A stretch of DNA of 64,000 nt from Apodospora peruviana (taxonomy: Eukaryota; Ascomycota; Sordariomycetes; Sordariales; Lasiosphaeriaceae), in NCBI GenBank assembly GCA_033439685.1, contig JAUEDM010000002.1:5332001-5396000 (forward strand), in the 5' to 3' direction. The notes under the pieces were generated by a model. It did no database searches. It had not been told where the DNA came from and saw nothing but the letters and a program-made list of their open reading frames with translations. Position 1 is the first letter of the stretch. Every line of letters begins with the position of its first letter. Position numbers and translations under genes: made by a program. Below are positions 1 to 10,800 of the stretch, piece after piece.

Positions 1-950
1 TTTGCGGCGTCAGAGTCGGGGTACATGGCTCTGACGGCTTCGCGGTTGAGCTCGACCCTGACACGGTCCTTGATGACGACCAGCTTTTCAACGAGTCCCT
101 TGTCCAAGAAGTTCTTTCGCAGCTCCTGCCAGGTAATCTCGCGAGACGCCTCGCCGGGGTTGAACATCCTATGCAGGAAATATGCCAGGACACCTGTGAA
201 AGCCCAGTTGGCCATATCTTGGCTGGAAAGACCGAAAGTTTTGACGTTTGGTTCCTCCCCCTTCTTCCCTTGACCCTTTTGCTGCTGCTGTTGGTCTTTC
301 TGTCCGTGCTGCTCCTGCTCCTGCTTCTGCTGGCCCTCTTCCTTCTGCCCCGCCTCGCGGTCGCCTGGCTTCCTCGAGTCGAATTTAAAGCCCGGCTTCC
401 CTTCCCGTTCCATTTTTTGCTCCCTTTCCAATTTTGCCTTAGCTACCTCGTCGGCCAAGTTCAGTATCAAGCTGGGCATCCTTATAAAATCCTTGAGTTT
501 GAGACCGCCGCCCCCAGGCCTGGCCCTTTTCAGTAGATCGCGGAGCTCCTCAGGTATGCCGATAGTCTTCATGTCTTCAATGGCCTCGAGCGCCGTCTTT
601 GAGGCCGGGAGTGTGTTTCGGATAATGTCCATGAGCTGGCGGATGTCCTCTTCGGTCGCGGGCACCCACCCTGGAGCCAGGGGCGTCTCCTCCTTCTCGC
701 CGGGTTCCTGACCGTCATTCTGCTTCTGGGGGGACTTCTTTGTCGAGTAGAAGCTTTCGTCCTTGTTCTCGTCCGGCTTCCGCGGAGGTGGTTGGGGATT
801 GGACGATTTGAATCTAATGGCATAGCTGGCAGAAGCAGCTGGAAGAACCAGTCGGGTTGCCGCCGTCGTCGGTCGTCTCGCCGAAGATGTTAGCGACTGG
901 CGAGCGCAAAGCGCAAGCTGGCGGGTCGAGGCGCGGAACATGGCCGACAT
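1..950 (-). CDS. m-AAA protease subunit (Yta12/Afg3 type), N-terminal part, cut by window edge
   Basis: The frame stays open on the minus strand from ATG 950-948 to base 1, about 316 codons with no intron. It is the N-terminal part of an FtsH-like AAA metalloprotease of the mitochondrial inner membrane, which degrades or processes inner-membrane proteins. Residues 1 to about 50 are Arg/Ser/Ala-rich with almost no acid, as in a mitochondrial presequence. A charged Gln/Lys/Glu-rich stretch lies near residues 200-230. A hydrophobic segment follows (MANWAFTGVLAYFLHRM), then the start of the FtsH extracellular domain (EITWQELRKNFLDKGLVEKL). The AAA ATPase and HEXXH peptidase domains would lie beyond the left edge. 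MSAMF is the first Met and begins the presequence-like stretch. The N-terminal part alone does not separate Yta12 from Afg3. Confidence 0.82.
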   Translation of the reverse strand, partial: MSAMFRASTRQLALCARQSLTSSARRPTTAATRLVLPAASASYAIRFKSSNPQPPPRKPDENKDESFYSTKKSPQKQNDGQEPGEKEETPLAPGWVPATEEDIRQLMDIIRNTLPASKTALEAIEDMKTIGIPEELRDLLKRARPGGGGLKLKDFIRMPSLILNLADEVAKAKLEREQKMEREGKPGFKFDSRKPGDREAGQKEEGQQKQEQEQHGQKDQQQQQKGQGKKGEEPNVKTFGLSSQDMANWAFTGVLAYFLHRMFNPGEASREITWQELRKNFLDKGLVEKLVVIKDRVRVELNREAVRAMYPDSDAA

Positions 951-1924
951 TGTTTGCGACCTTTGGGGGTGGTAATGGAAAGGCACAGGCCGAGCTCTCG
1001 GCCTTCAGGTGCCGTGCTATCTCGGTGCAGCTCGTCCCCTTGCTGCCATACACTCCGCGACGATTTCGATGCCGTCCCGTGGTGGCAATGTTGTGGTGAC
1101 GTCTCTCTGCTTAGTTCCGCGATGGCCGGCCAAAAATCGGGATCGGACCATTGAGAATCCAAACCTCCAAGATTTGATGGGCGCAGGCGAGCAGTCACGT
1201 GTTAGCTGATGTTTTAGTGAGCTCAGAGCTGACCAATCCCGGGAATCCGGGGTCGGCGGCGGCCCGCGGAACTGAACTTAATCAGGTAAGTAAGGATTAG
1301 GGTTGTTGCCGATTCAACTTGCAAGTTCCATCCAGTTCCAGTTGGGAACTGTAATAAGTAAAAGCTTCAACACAGCATCATCCTTGCGCACGCGGTCAGA
1401 TGAGGCCTCTGCACTTGAAAATTGGCACCAGTCATTCGTGATGAATCATTTGATCTATAGAATCAGACACTGCCCGTGGGAAATCGACAACCGATCCACC
1501 CATCAACGACTTCCTACCTAGCTCTCAAAGCACTCGAGATATGAACTTTCAGTTTCTGTACATGAAGGCCCACAGCCACGATTTCCTCGTCGTCTTGATA
1601 TACTCGGATTTTCAACTCTATCCTCCTCTCTAAGCCACGTTTCATGTAATGGGTAGGTCGGGATGTCTATCACTCATAGGGATACAATGACCCAGACAGA
1701 CAGACAAAAAAAAAAAAAAAAAAAAGAAAACATTACCATTAAACAAGCCCCTTTACCAAGCAACTAGCCCCTTGATGGCCCATCTCAAGTTCTCAGATCC
1801 AGACCAAAATGAATACATCATTGCGAGAATCAAGATTTCCGGCCCAAACCACCATTATTTCCTTTATTCCCAATGTATCATGCACCAGCCAGCATTTCAA
1901 CAAGGTACCTAGGTATCTAGGTAA
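951..1924. other. Intergenic, promoter of the m-AAA protease and 3' flank of the hydrolase
   Basis: No convincing gene. It holds the upstream region of the minus-strand protease and the 3' flank of the next minus-strand gene. A run of about 20 A lies near 1706-1725. TACCTAGGTA-like sequence lies near 1903-1922, just past the hydrolase stop. Confidence 0.6.
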
Positions 1925-4070
1925 CTAATCCAGATCAAAAATCGCCCTCCGCGAACAATCCTCCTGCACCCAGCCGACGATCCTCGAGCCGACGTCGCCA
2001 ACAAGCTTCTCGTAGTGCGGACCAGGGAAAAACAAACCACAGTGCGCGCCGACCTCGTCCACGCCTTCCATGTAGACTTGTACCCAGGTCTTGTCCCTCA
2101 TACCGTTGACCTTGCCGGGTAACATGCAAAACTTGCGCTCCTTTTTCTTTTCCTTTCCCTTCTTATCCTTATCCTTTTCCTCCTTCTTGTTACTCTTCTC
2201 ATTAGCTTTCTGCTCTTTCACTTCTGTCTCGAGCCTAACCTTTTCCATTTTCTCGTGCAACTTTAATTCGCGCTGCTCTTCCTCCCCTGCTGCTGTCTTT
2301 GTCGTCGTCTTCTTCTTCTCCTCTTCTGCTGCTTTCTTATTATCCGACTTGGCTTGCTTTTCCACATCCTTGAGCGTCTTGCGCCTTCGCTTCTCAATCA
2401 GTTTTTGTCTCTCTTTAATCGCCTTGTCGCGGTTCTTTACCGCTTGATCGTAGATCTTTTGCACCCTCTTAGCCTCCTTTTCCGCCTGCTTCCGACTGTC
2501 CTTGTCAGGGTAGCTGGCCAGATCGGGCGCTTGAGGCGGCGGGGGTAGGTCTGGTATGGGCGGTAATTGTAGATCTGCTATGTCGTCGGATCCTTCTTTG
2601 CTACTACTCTCGAGAGTTGGGGTGCTACTATCTGCTATTCCATCTGTAATAGTAGATAACTGCGGCGTGTCATTATTATGAGGAGGGGCAATAGGAGTCG
2701 GCTCGTCGACGTCGTCCAGCTCGGGCATCGGTTCGATTTCTTCCAGAAACGCAGGCTGCGAGCTACTATCGCTGTAATCTTCAATCGATATCCTCGGAGT
2801 AGATGCCCCTGATTCCCTGTGTTTGTCGAGTGATCTCCTCTCAGACGAACCACCTGGCAATTGTTGGACGGGGGGTGGCCCCGGCCGCAGAAGCTCGGTG
2901 GGCAACTCAGACTTTGGTTTCTCCAGCGGTCCTGTCGAGATGGTGAAATAGTTGACGAATCGGATTCTGACTGGCCTTTCTGCGCCTACCGACGGACTCA
3001 AATCGTCCACGTCTTCCAGTTTTCTTACTCTGTTATATCGCGACCGTAGACCGGGGTAGTCGGCCAGACAACTGCCAAACTCGAGGTGAGACATGATGTG
3101 ATGGGCGGCAGCTCCCACAATGTTTTCCTCCTTGTGCTTTTTGGCAAAGTGGGCGATGTTCCTGAACCAGCCACGGTCTACGAAGGAGACGTCGTTGAAG
3201 AAGGGCGGGTTGTAGAGCGGATCTGACGCAGAAGGGCTCTGGGACGACGATGGAGTGAGCGGCACTGGAGAAGATGTCCCTGATGGTGGTGCGACCTCGG
3301 AGTAGATGGACGGGTCTGGAGTGAGGGATGATACGGATTGCTGGTTGAAGAAGGAGTCGTTGCGGCCGTCTCCTTGTGTGACGGCTTGCGGGGTGGCCGC
3401 TGGACGGAACAGGCTGGCGATTCCTGATACTACGATCCCCGGGTGCAGGCCTAGGAGCGGCGCATCCAGCGAGATGGTTCCGAGGATGCGGTGCCGGAAA
3501 GGGGACTCTCCATATGGGTGATTCGGGGTTTGCTTGGAGTTCAGGAGTTAGCTTACTGTGTGATGAGTACTATGGGCTGAAGTATACCTGCAGGGCCACA
3601 TCTGCGGCAAGCAGACCGCCCATCGAATGGCCGATCAAGACGACATCCGTGGTAGGAGCCTCGTGCGGCTCGAGCCAGAGGCTGAAGTTGTCCCGCGCGA
3701 CATCGATGGCCTTGTAGGTCTTGTAGCGCGGGTAGATCTTGGTGTGGATGACATGTGTCTCGGCAAGAGCCTCCTTGAGATAGCTGTGGATATGAGCGGG
3801 AAAAGAACGGAAGGATGAGTCGTTGCCCATGAATCCGTGAATATAGATGAGAAGCAGTGTCCGTCTCTGCTCCTCCTCGCCCAGCGAGGGAGCGAGCGAC
3901 TGCGTGGACGACGTGCGGGGGTCAAGCGACCTCCATCGTCGATATGGATAGATTGTCCCTATTCCTTGGTTGGAATAGGCCGGGGGCGCATCAAAAGCCC
4001 CGTCTCCACCATTTGGGCCATCTGGATGCAGCGATGAAGATGCCGACGATGGTCTCGACGGTACGCCCAT
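1925..4070 (-). CDS. Alpha/beta hydrolase (lipase-like serine esterase) with long charged C-terminal region
   Basis: Two exons, 4070-3588 and 3505-1925, with an 82 bp intron (donor GTATAC, branch GCTAAC, acceptor GAGAG) joined in phase 0, give 687 residues. Residues 70-160 form the core of an alpha/beta hydrolase: strand TLLLIYIHGF with the oxyanion HGF near 78-80, then nucleophile elbow GHSMGG with Ser149. After the splice, SPFRHRILGTISLDAP continues the fold and supplies a plausible acidic residue. The C-terminal half is unusual: Ser/Pro-rich acidic linkers lead to a long Lys/Glu/Ala coiled-coil-like region and a final compact segment near GAHCGLFFPGPHYEKL. The substrate is unknown. DUF676-type lipases are the closest family I recognise. 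No signal peptide or clear membrane segment is seen. Confidence 0.85.
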
Positions 4071-6115
4071 GACGTCACAGCCGTTGGGAGTGAGTTATTG
4101 CGAATTGCAAGAGTTTGGCGTTCAAGATCAGCTACGCAGTCGGCTCAATATCGTCATTATTCCATGTCTGCTTGGTGTTGAGGAATGAGCGGGTTCATGT
4201 TCTTCGAAGTCCTGATTTTGGAACTAGTTTTGTCGCACGTCTACGGGGTCTGGCTAGAATGTTGGGCTGCGCAACTGTTACCTAGGCGTGGAAAAAACGT
4301 CACGCCTGCCCAACTTGGAAGGCTCAGGCTGAGCCGAACTCACCCTATTGGACGGCCTTTGAAGCACATCCAATACCCGCCATAATATTTGAGCAAGCCA
4401 GTGTTCGTTCTGGCATCTGGTTTATATGTTCCATGCCATTTTGGAATATTGAATACAGTTTAGTCTGTAAGTTAGTGTCTTACCTAAGCTTACCTCCTTG
4501 CAACTCAGCTGCTCATCAGGTAGGACCAGGACAAGACATTGAAGGTGATTCAGCTGTGTGGGGATAGATCCACGCGAGGTTCCAATTCGGGGTGTTATTA
4601 TGGGGTTGTACACGCGTACAAACATGCACGATAGGGATGTCTTGTCTTGTTCAGCCTGGCTTTGACGACCTCAGCTTCAATGTGCGCAGTCAGTGCAACG
4701 CCGGGGACAGTTGAACAGAAATGAGATATCGTATCCAAATCAACGTCGTTTCCATGGTGGACAACGCCGTCTTATAGGGTCCATATATTTAATCCGTGCC
4801 ACCTATATATAGATGCAGCCAGTCCGATGTGACCAAAGTCACCAAACGTCCAAGACCGTGAATACGAGAAGTCATGCAGCAATGGGTGATGAGAGTGTCC
4901 AGTCACTATAACATCAACAGTTGAAGCAAATGCATCTCGAAACTTCCTGGGCGTCTCCGTGGAACCACTGGCGTGGGGCACCTGGTGCCTTGGATATCAA
5001 TCCCATACACGCCAGTGCTGCCCATACGCGGACACAAAGAGGCGCTGCGGTAGAATGAGACACGTCCGGCATTACCTTTATGGGTCCCGTGCACGGAGTA
5101 CGGAGACTTCAGACCCAAACGCGTCCATAGCCGGCGGAAAAAGTTGAAATCTCACGAGACACGAATGGGAATATAAATGTCGTTTTCTCTTGTCCTATTC
5201 GCCTCTTGGAATCAAGCAGAAAACAAGGCTGAGGGGAGATGAGTGGTCGTCGGCATGTGGCGATGTTCTTGAATTGCTCCCAGCAAGTCAAGGGCCATCC
5301 CTCTTTTGCAGAATGATCAGAATCCGATTGCAATTCCCTGAACCAATCAGCGCCGCCGACGTTGGCAATCTTGCATGACCGTTCGGCATCTGATTGGCCA
5401 ATCGTGGTCTCGGCAGCCTTTTTACCATTTCAAGCGAGATTGGAAGTTTCGATGTCCGCTGCGCTAGAAGGGCGTTGACGGGTGTCCACAGCACCCACCG
5501 CAAAGATCTGGCTGGCCCCTGGCTTTCTGGCGTGCGGGTGTTTGTTCGTTTGCTTTGGCCCCGGGCCAGTCAAAGGAATCGACTCATTTAATCATTTCCG
5601 ACCTAGGGGACTGTCCGCCCGGACATTATTACGACGTTGCGCGACCCTTTCCCCGTGCTCGTGCTGCCATCAACTTTGTTTTCATCTTTTTTCTTTCCTC
5701 ACCTCTTTTCTTCCCAGGCTGGATGCTGGGTTTTGGAGTCGCTGAATCGATCGCCACGGACGGACTGGACAATGTGGAGCGGGTTGAATGAGACTGGGAC
5801 TTCAACCTTGGAAGTGTAAAAGGCAAAGCTGGGCAGCGCGACACTGGAACCCTGGAAACCGGAGACTTCAGGTTGGACCACGGAACACCGAAAGCGAAGT
5901 CGAATCGAAAGGGAACCCCGACGACAAAACCGAAGCATCCAAGATGATGAGATGATCGCGACGATGATGACGAGTCAACTGCGCCAGCCAACCATTTCCA
6001 GACGATCCCTTGGCGCAGTAGCCGCACTTCGAATACGGGCTCTGTTCTGAAAGAGACCTTATCCACACTCCTTTTTAATACCCGTAACAGGCTCTCAGCC
6101 ACGCCCACCGGCGCA
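4071..6115. other. Intergenic, divergent promoter region
   Basis: About 2 kb between the minus-strand hydrolase and the plus-strand membrane protein. I see no gene with coding character. The last 500 bp are pyrimidine-rich, as expected for a fungal 5' leader. A cluster of CCAAT boxes is listed separately. Confidence 0.5.
5343..5402. promoter_or_regulatory. CCAAT-box cluster
   Basis: CCAAT occurs at 5343-5347, and the palindrome ATTGGCCAAT at 5393-5402 places a CCAAT on each strand. Such boxes bind the Hap2/3/5 (CBC) complex in fungi. The cluster lies about 710 bp upstream of the membrane-protein start. Function here is inferred. Confidence 0.35.
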
Positions 6116-7822
6116 ATGGCCAACCACGCTGCTCGCGGGTCTTCACTCCTTCAGGCCCGCAAAAGCACCCACCACAACCACAACCAGCATCGTCATTTGC
6201 ACAACCTTCTCACTCCTGCTGCTCGCCACCACCACAGCGACACCAGCAAGAGCGAAAACCAACAACACCACGTTCGTTCACCCGAAGAAGATTTGCATCA
6301 GTTGCAAAACCGCCAGGTCGTCGTTATTCAAACCGTTTCTGTCGTTCACGTCATCGATGGTGCCGGCGCAACAATTGGCGTCCAGACACTGCTCCCCGTC
6401 GTTCCCGAGTCGAATCCGAACAACCTGCAAGTCACACCACCATCGTTAAAACAGTCGGCCGGTGTCACCGCCGACGCTGCAGACGCGCTGGGTAACGAAA
6501 CGGTGCCCAGCGCACCCGCCGCCGTGGGCGACAATGGTGCACAGACATCATCGACAGCCTCCGCTCCGGCTGGCCTGACATCCGGGACCGCCTCCGTGTC
6601 ATTGAACTCCGGCCAGGGGTCATTGACGTCCATTCCTTCTTCTAGCCTTCCTGCCACGCGGTTTCCCACCCTTTCCGCGGGGGTTTTCAGTTCTAATTCT
6701 TGTAAGCTTTTGATCTGGGCATTTGGATTTCCATCCGTTCGAGCAAAACTGACAACTCCTTTTCTAGCTCGACTACTCCCGTCACTCTTTAGCAACAGCA
6801 CAATAGGACCACATTCTCTATTCGTTAATACTACTTCTACAAAACCGACGTCGTTTTCCACGACTTCAAAACCAACTTCTTCCAAGTCGCGCAGCTCGTC
6901 GACGCTGTGGACATCTTCTGATGCATCGATCGTCACGCCCCTAACTGTGCCGGGCGGTATCGGCGGCGTTCCTGGCAACGGAGGAGCTGCCACCGTTGCG
7001 GAGCCGGCGCCCACGGCGTCTGAGACTACGCCTCCGGCCGGGCCTGGACTGACGCCCGAGGCCCAGGGCGCCGTCGCCGGAGGCGTAGTCGGGGGTGTGG
7101 CAGGCATCGCACTCATTGTTTTGGTTGCCATGTTTCTTCTGAGGTGGAAGAAGCGGCAGGGAGGGGCCATCATGCTTCTAGGCGACGGTGATAGTCCTGT
7201 ACGGGGAGGAGGAAAAGGGCTTATAGGTGGTTCCGGAGGAGGAGGAGGAGGAATGATAGAGCAGCAGCAGTCGCGGTCGATTCCTTTTGCGATTCCATCT
7301 GCGCTCGCGAGCTTGACAGGCGGCAACCACAGCCACAAACGACTCTTGGACGGATCAGGAGCAGGTGGGACAGGATCGAGCAGCAGTGGAGAGAAGGGAT
7401 TCTATCGCGTATCCGGCAAGAAACTTGTATCTGTCCTGCAGTCGGGCGGGGACGGATACAGCGACCCCGAGAACCCGAACCTGAACCGGTCGAACCCGCA
7501 CGATAGCATGATCAGCACTTCCTCGTCTCATTATTATAGGGACTCGTTGATGCCGAATCTACCCCCGCAGCGGCTGCAGCTCGGATCGCCGATGCGGCCT
7601 GAGAGTGGTGTCATGGTTATGAGGTCCGGCCCGGGTAGAACGCCGGTGCAGGAATCGACGCCGTTTTCGTCCGAATATTTCTCCGAGGGGCTTACGACGC
7701 CGCCAATTGGGCCTGATCGGGATCCGCTTGGGAGGAGCTTGCTGTCGCAGGACCGGTCGAGGGTGTCGGCGAATAGTGGGTCGACCTATTCGCGGACGAA
7801 GTTTACGGAGGAGGGGTTATGA
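6116..7822 (+). CDS. Ser/Thr-rich single-pass membrane protein (Mid2-like architecture)
   Basis: ATG 6116 to TGA 7822 is open throughout (568 residues), but 6702-6767 (66 bp) has GTAAGC, CTGAC and TTTTCTAG and looks like an in-frame intron; its removal gives 546 residues. The N-terminus is His-rich and lacks a clear signal peptide. Residues 110-310 are rich in Ser, Thr, Ala and Pro, as in O-mannosylated ectodomains. A Gly-rich lead-in and one transmembrane helix follow at about 319-343, then a basic stop-transfer (RWKKRQ). The cytoplasmic tail has a poly-Gly stretch and blocks such as EKGFYRVSGKKL, LQLGSPMRP and DPLGRSLLSQ, which I recall from other fungal proteins of this layout. A surface or wall-sensing role is plausible but inferred. 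Confidence 0.7.
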   Translation: MANHAARGSSLLQARKSTHHNHNQHRHLHNLLTPAARHHHSDTSKSENQQHHVRSPEEDLHQLQNRQVVVIQTVSVVHVIDGAGATIGVQTLLPVVPESNPNNLQVTPPSLKQSAGVTADAADALGNETVPSAPAAVGDNGAQTSSTASAPAGLTSGTASVSLNSGQGSLTSIPSSSLPATRFPTLSAGVFSSNSCKLLIWAFGFPSVRAKLTTPFLARLLPSLFSNSTIGPHSLFVNTTSTKPTSFSTTSKPTSSKSRSSSTLWTSSDASIVTPLTVPGGIGGVPGNGGAATVAEPAPTASETTPPAGPGLTPEAQGAVAGGVVGGVAGIALIVLVAMFLLRWKKRQGGAIMLLGDGDSPVRGGGKGLIGGSGGGGGGMIEQQQSRSIPFAIPSALASLTGGNHSHKRLLDGSGAGGTGSSSSGEKGFYRVSGKKLVSVLQSGGDGYSDPENPNLNRSNPHDSMISTSSSHYYRDSLMPNLPPQRLQLGSPMRPESGVMVMRSGPGRTPVQESTPFSSEYFSEGLTTPPIGPDRDPLGRSLLSQDRSRVSANSGSTYSRTKFTEEGL

Positions 7823-10800
7823 TGAAGAAAAACGGAGGACAGACAAATCTAATGATGGATTTATTTTTTGGCTTCTACCTCAGCTTCGTTTCTAACCTGC
7901 CGACCTACCGAAAGAGATTATTTGTGGGTGTGTTTGTTTATACCTGGCAGCTTGGATTGGATGTACATTCATCATCTTACCATTTTGGATATTTATATTT
8001 GCAAGCCTCTTCTTTTTTGTTATATCTTATTCTATAATGCCTTAGGCTTACTTGTCTCAAGCAAGGGGCGGTTGGCCGAGGCGTGCGATGGACTGGCTAA
8101 GTCCAGTTGATTGGGGAGTTGAATGGAGAAAGAATTTAAAAGGGTACTACCTTTCTACCTATCTAGATTTGAAAGCGCTTTGCTTCGGGTGTTTTCTGCT
8201 ATGCTATGTTCTTGTTGAGTACCTAGAGAGGTATACTTCACTTCAGCAACCCCATTACTGGATACCACTTACATATACACTATACGTGGCACGAGATTTC
8301 GGGGTTCTATGTATCACCTTGGTTATTCTCTTCTACCACACTCGATTTGCGGCATTGCTAGCTAGGGGTTCGTTTGCGTCCCTAGGTCCGTACTTTATTC
8401 AGCTACCTATCTAGAATCAAGATATTCCTTGCAGCTCAAGAAACTGCCTCGGCCCTTTGGTTGGTGGTGGTGGATTTAAGTGTCGTTGCCTTTTTGTCTT
8501 TTGCTTCTGGTGGGGAAAGAGACTATCGTCGGGTTTTAAAGAAGTGCCAGCAGCGTCTCTGGTGGTTGTTGGATATTCCGTGGGCATGGAAGGCTCGAGG
8601 TTATTATTGTTGAGGTTGAATGTGTTAGGTACCTGAGTATCTACAGATGCGGTTGTATGTATGGACCAGCTATTAGTATGTACGTTTCGTACGCGATATA
8701 CTTGAAATGTTCATGTCAAGGTGTCGGGGTAATAATGAACATGACTTATCTGCTGTTTGAGATATAAACAGACCTATCTATTGTACATATCGAACCAGAC
8801 TATGCTTACAGTATGGTGTGTTGGCGACCTGCCTGCGTGTCTGCTTGTCTACCTGGGAATGTGATGGTGTTTGTGGATGTCAATGTATACGTGCTGATTA
8901 GGACTTGGACACTCGTACGGAGGCTATGTTGTCTTTTGGTGTTGAAATTAGATTTACTTGCTCTGGAGAAATAAAGGTCCCCTATCAGTAGATCGAACCG
9001 GACTGTGATTACTTATGTTTGTTTGGAGACCTGCCTACCTACCTACTATGTAATGGATGTGCTTTGTGGATGCTTACGTGATGTAGCAGTATGTGTCTGA
9101 GTAGTTCTAGATACACCTCGTGGGAGTTGCTTTTAAGATCAGGGGTTTGAGTACTTACCTATAGAGAAGAATTGTTGTTGCCTAGGTACACACGGAGATG
9201 GACTGGAACTTATTAGCCACCTACTAACTCTGGTACCTATGTGATGTGATGGATGGAATCTGTGGATTCCACATTTGGTTGTCCAAGTAGAATAGAACTT
9301 GGGTATGCCCATAGAAAAGTTCATGTCTTGAGATGATCAGAGTTTATTGAGTTCCTACCTTACCCACAGAGAATAGTTGTTGTGTCGCTTAGCTGTTGCC
9401 AGTCAGTCGGGTGTGCTAGGGGGCCAGGTTCTCTGCCCTGGTATTATAACTCGACACGGGTGTTAATTATCATGATCATACGTTCCGGGACCGGCTTTGG
9501 CATTGTTTGTATGGGTCCATGGGAAGAACAGGTTCGTCTCACGTCAAGCGGATGTGTTGTACCATGGGCGCATTTTGCACGGCAATGGAGTGGGGGGATG
9601 CGGATGGGAATGGGATCATGAGAAGACAGACCCCTGGAGGGTTACGAGTCGAGATAATCCGCCTTCCTTGTGTATTATAGTTGCCGATAAGATGAAGGGA
9701 TAGGTAGGCATTTGTCTTGGTCTTTAGGGAATACGGAGGTCTTGTACGGATTACTGTGTGCAATGCTGAGGAGGGACATATATTTCTCGGTACGACAGTC
9801 TTGAGGCCATCTGTGTCTGATGGATGTCAAGTTATATCCAATTTCACTCTTCCACCCACCCACGCCCAGATCCTAAGCCGGCCCCAACGCAAGGTACAAG
9901 CTAACCCATCATCGAATCTATGACGTGAACTACCTAGCGCCATCTTGGACACTTTATGTGGCCGCCGTACGACACAGTACGTAGGCCGATCCTGGCGCAC
10001 GTGTCAGAGATGGGATCCCGCGGGGCGGGATCTCTTGCGCGTTGTCGGTCCGTGGGTATGGGGTTGGTGTGGGATGATGCGGTCTCGAGTACCGGACTTT
10101 TGTGCTGTCGTGAGACAATCATGAAACAGCTTCACAACGCCAACGCTTGGACACATGGAATGACAAATTGAAGTCCAACAGTGCCCAACAGCTTTTCTAA
10201 TCAGTATTTTCCTCCAGTCCCATCATCGGACAAACTGAACGCCGTGAACGGGGGTAAGGCGGTGGGTGCCAAGAGCTTGTTCGCTCGCACGTCCTCCCTT
10301 TTGCTTCAAAATCCAAACTACCTGTGATGAAACATTAATGTGATCGGATGTTTCGACATTCCTACTGGAAGTTATCTTTCGGCATCTTTCGTGTTCTTAT
10401 TCTCTTTGCTGATGGGACACCGCCGAGGTAAGGGTGAATTCTGTAGAGAAGATGAGCCGAGCTTATCTTACGGAGTACCGACTCAGGTTATCGGCTAGTG
10501 ATTTGATTCGTAGATGCGTGTAAGTCGCCGTTGGCGAGATAGGTATCCAGATCCAGAATACGGTACGGCATCATTATTCGAATCGTCATTATTTCCGACC
10601 GAACGACGGCCTCCGGGGTCCATCATATTCCCGTGTCCGCACTTGAGGTCCAGTGTTGCGGAGCCCTACTTTATGGGACGAGTCTTGTCACGTACAGCAA
10701 CAAGAGGTGAACAAACCGAGTGCTTCGTTTCGTTCGCAACAAAAGTTCTAGCGGGGCATCACCTCTGTTCCGTACCACACAGACTGCAGACCGCTGTTCT

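Noticed and set aside
4772..4981. TGHSHHP string resembling a metallophosphoesterase motif on the minus strand
   Set aside because: No other family motifs, no upstream exons and no coding composition. A chance match is more likely.
6346..7338. Minus-strand ORF of 330 codons
   Set aside because: It is a shadow of the Ser/Thr-rich membrane protein, whose membrane helix and tail are recognisable.
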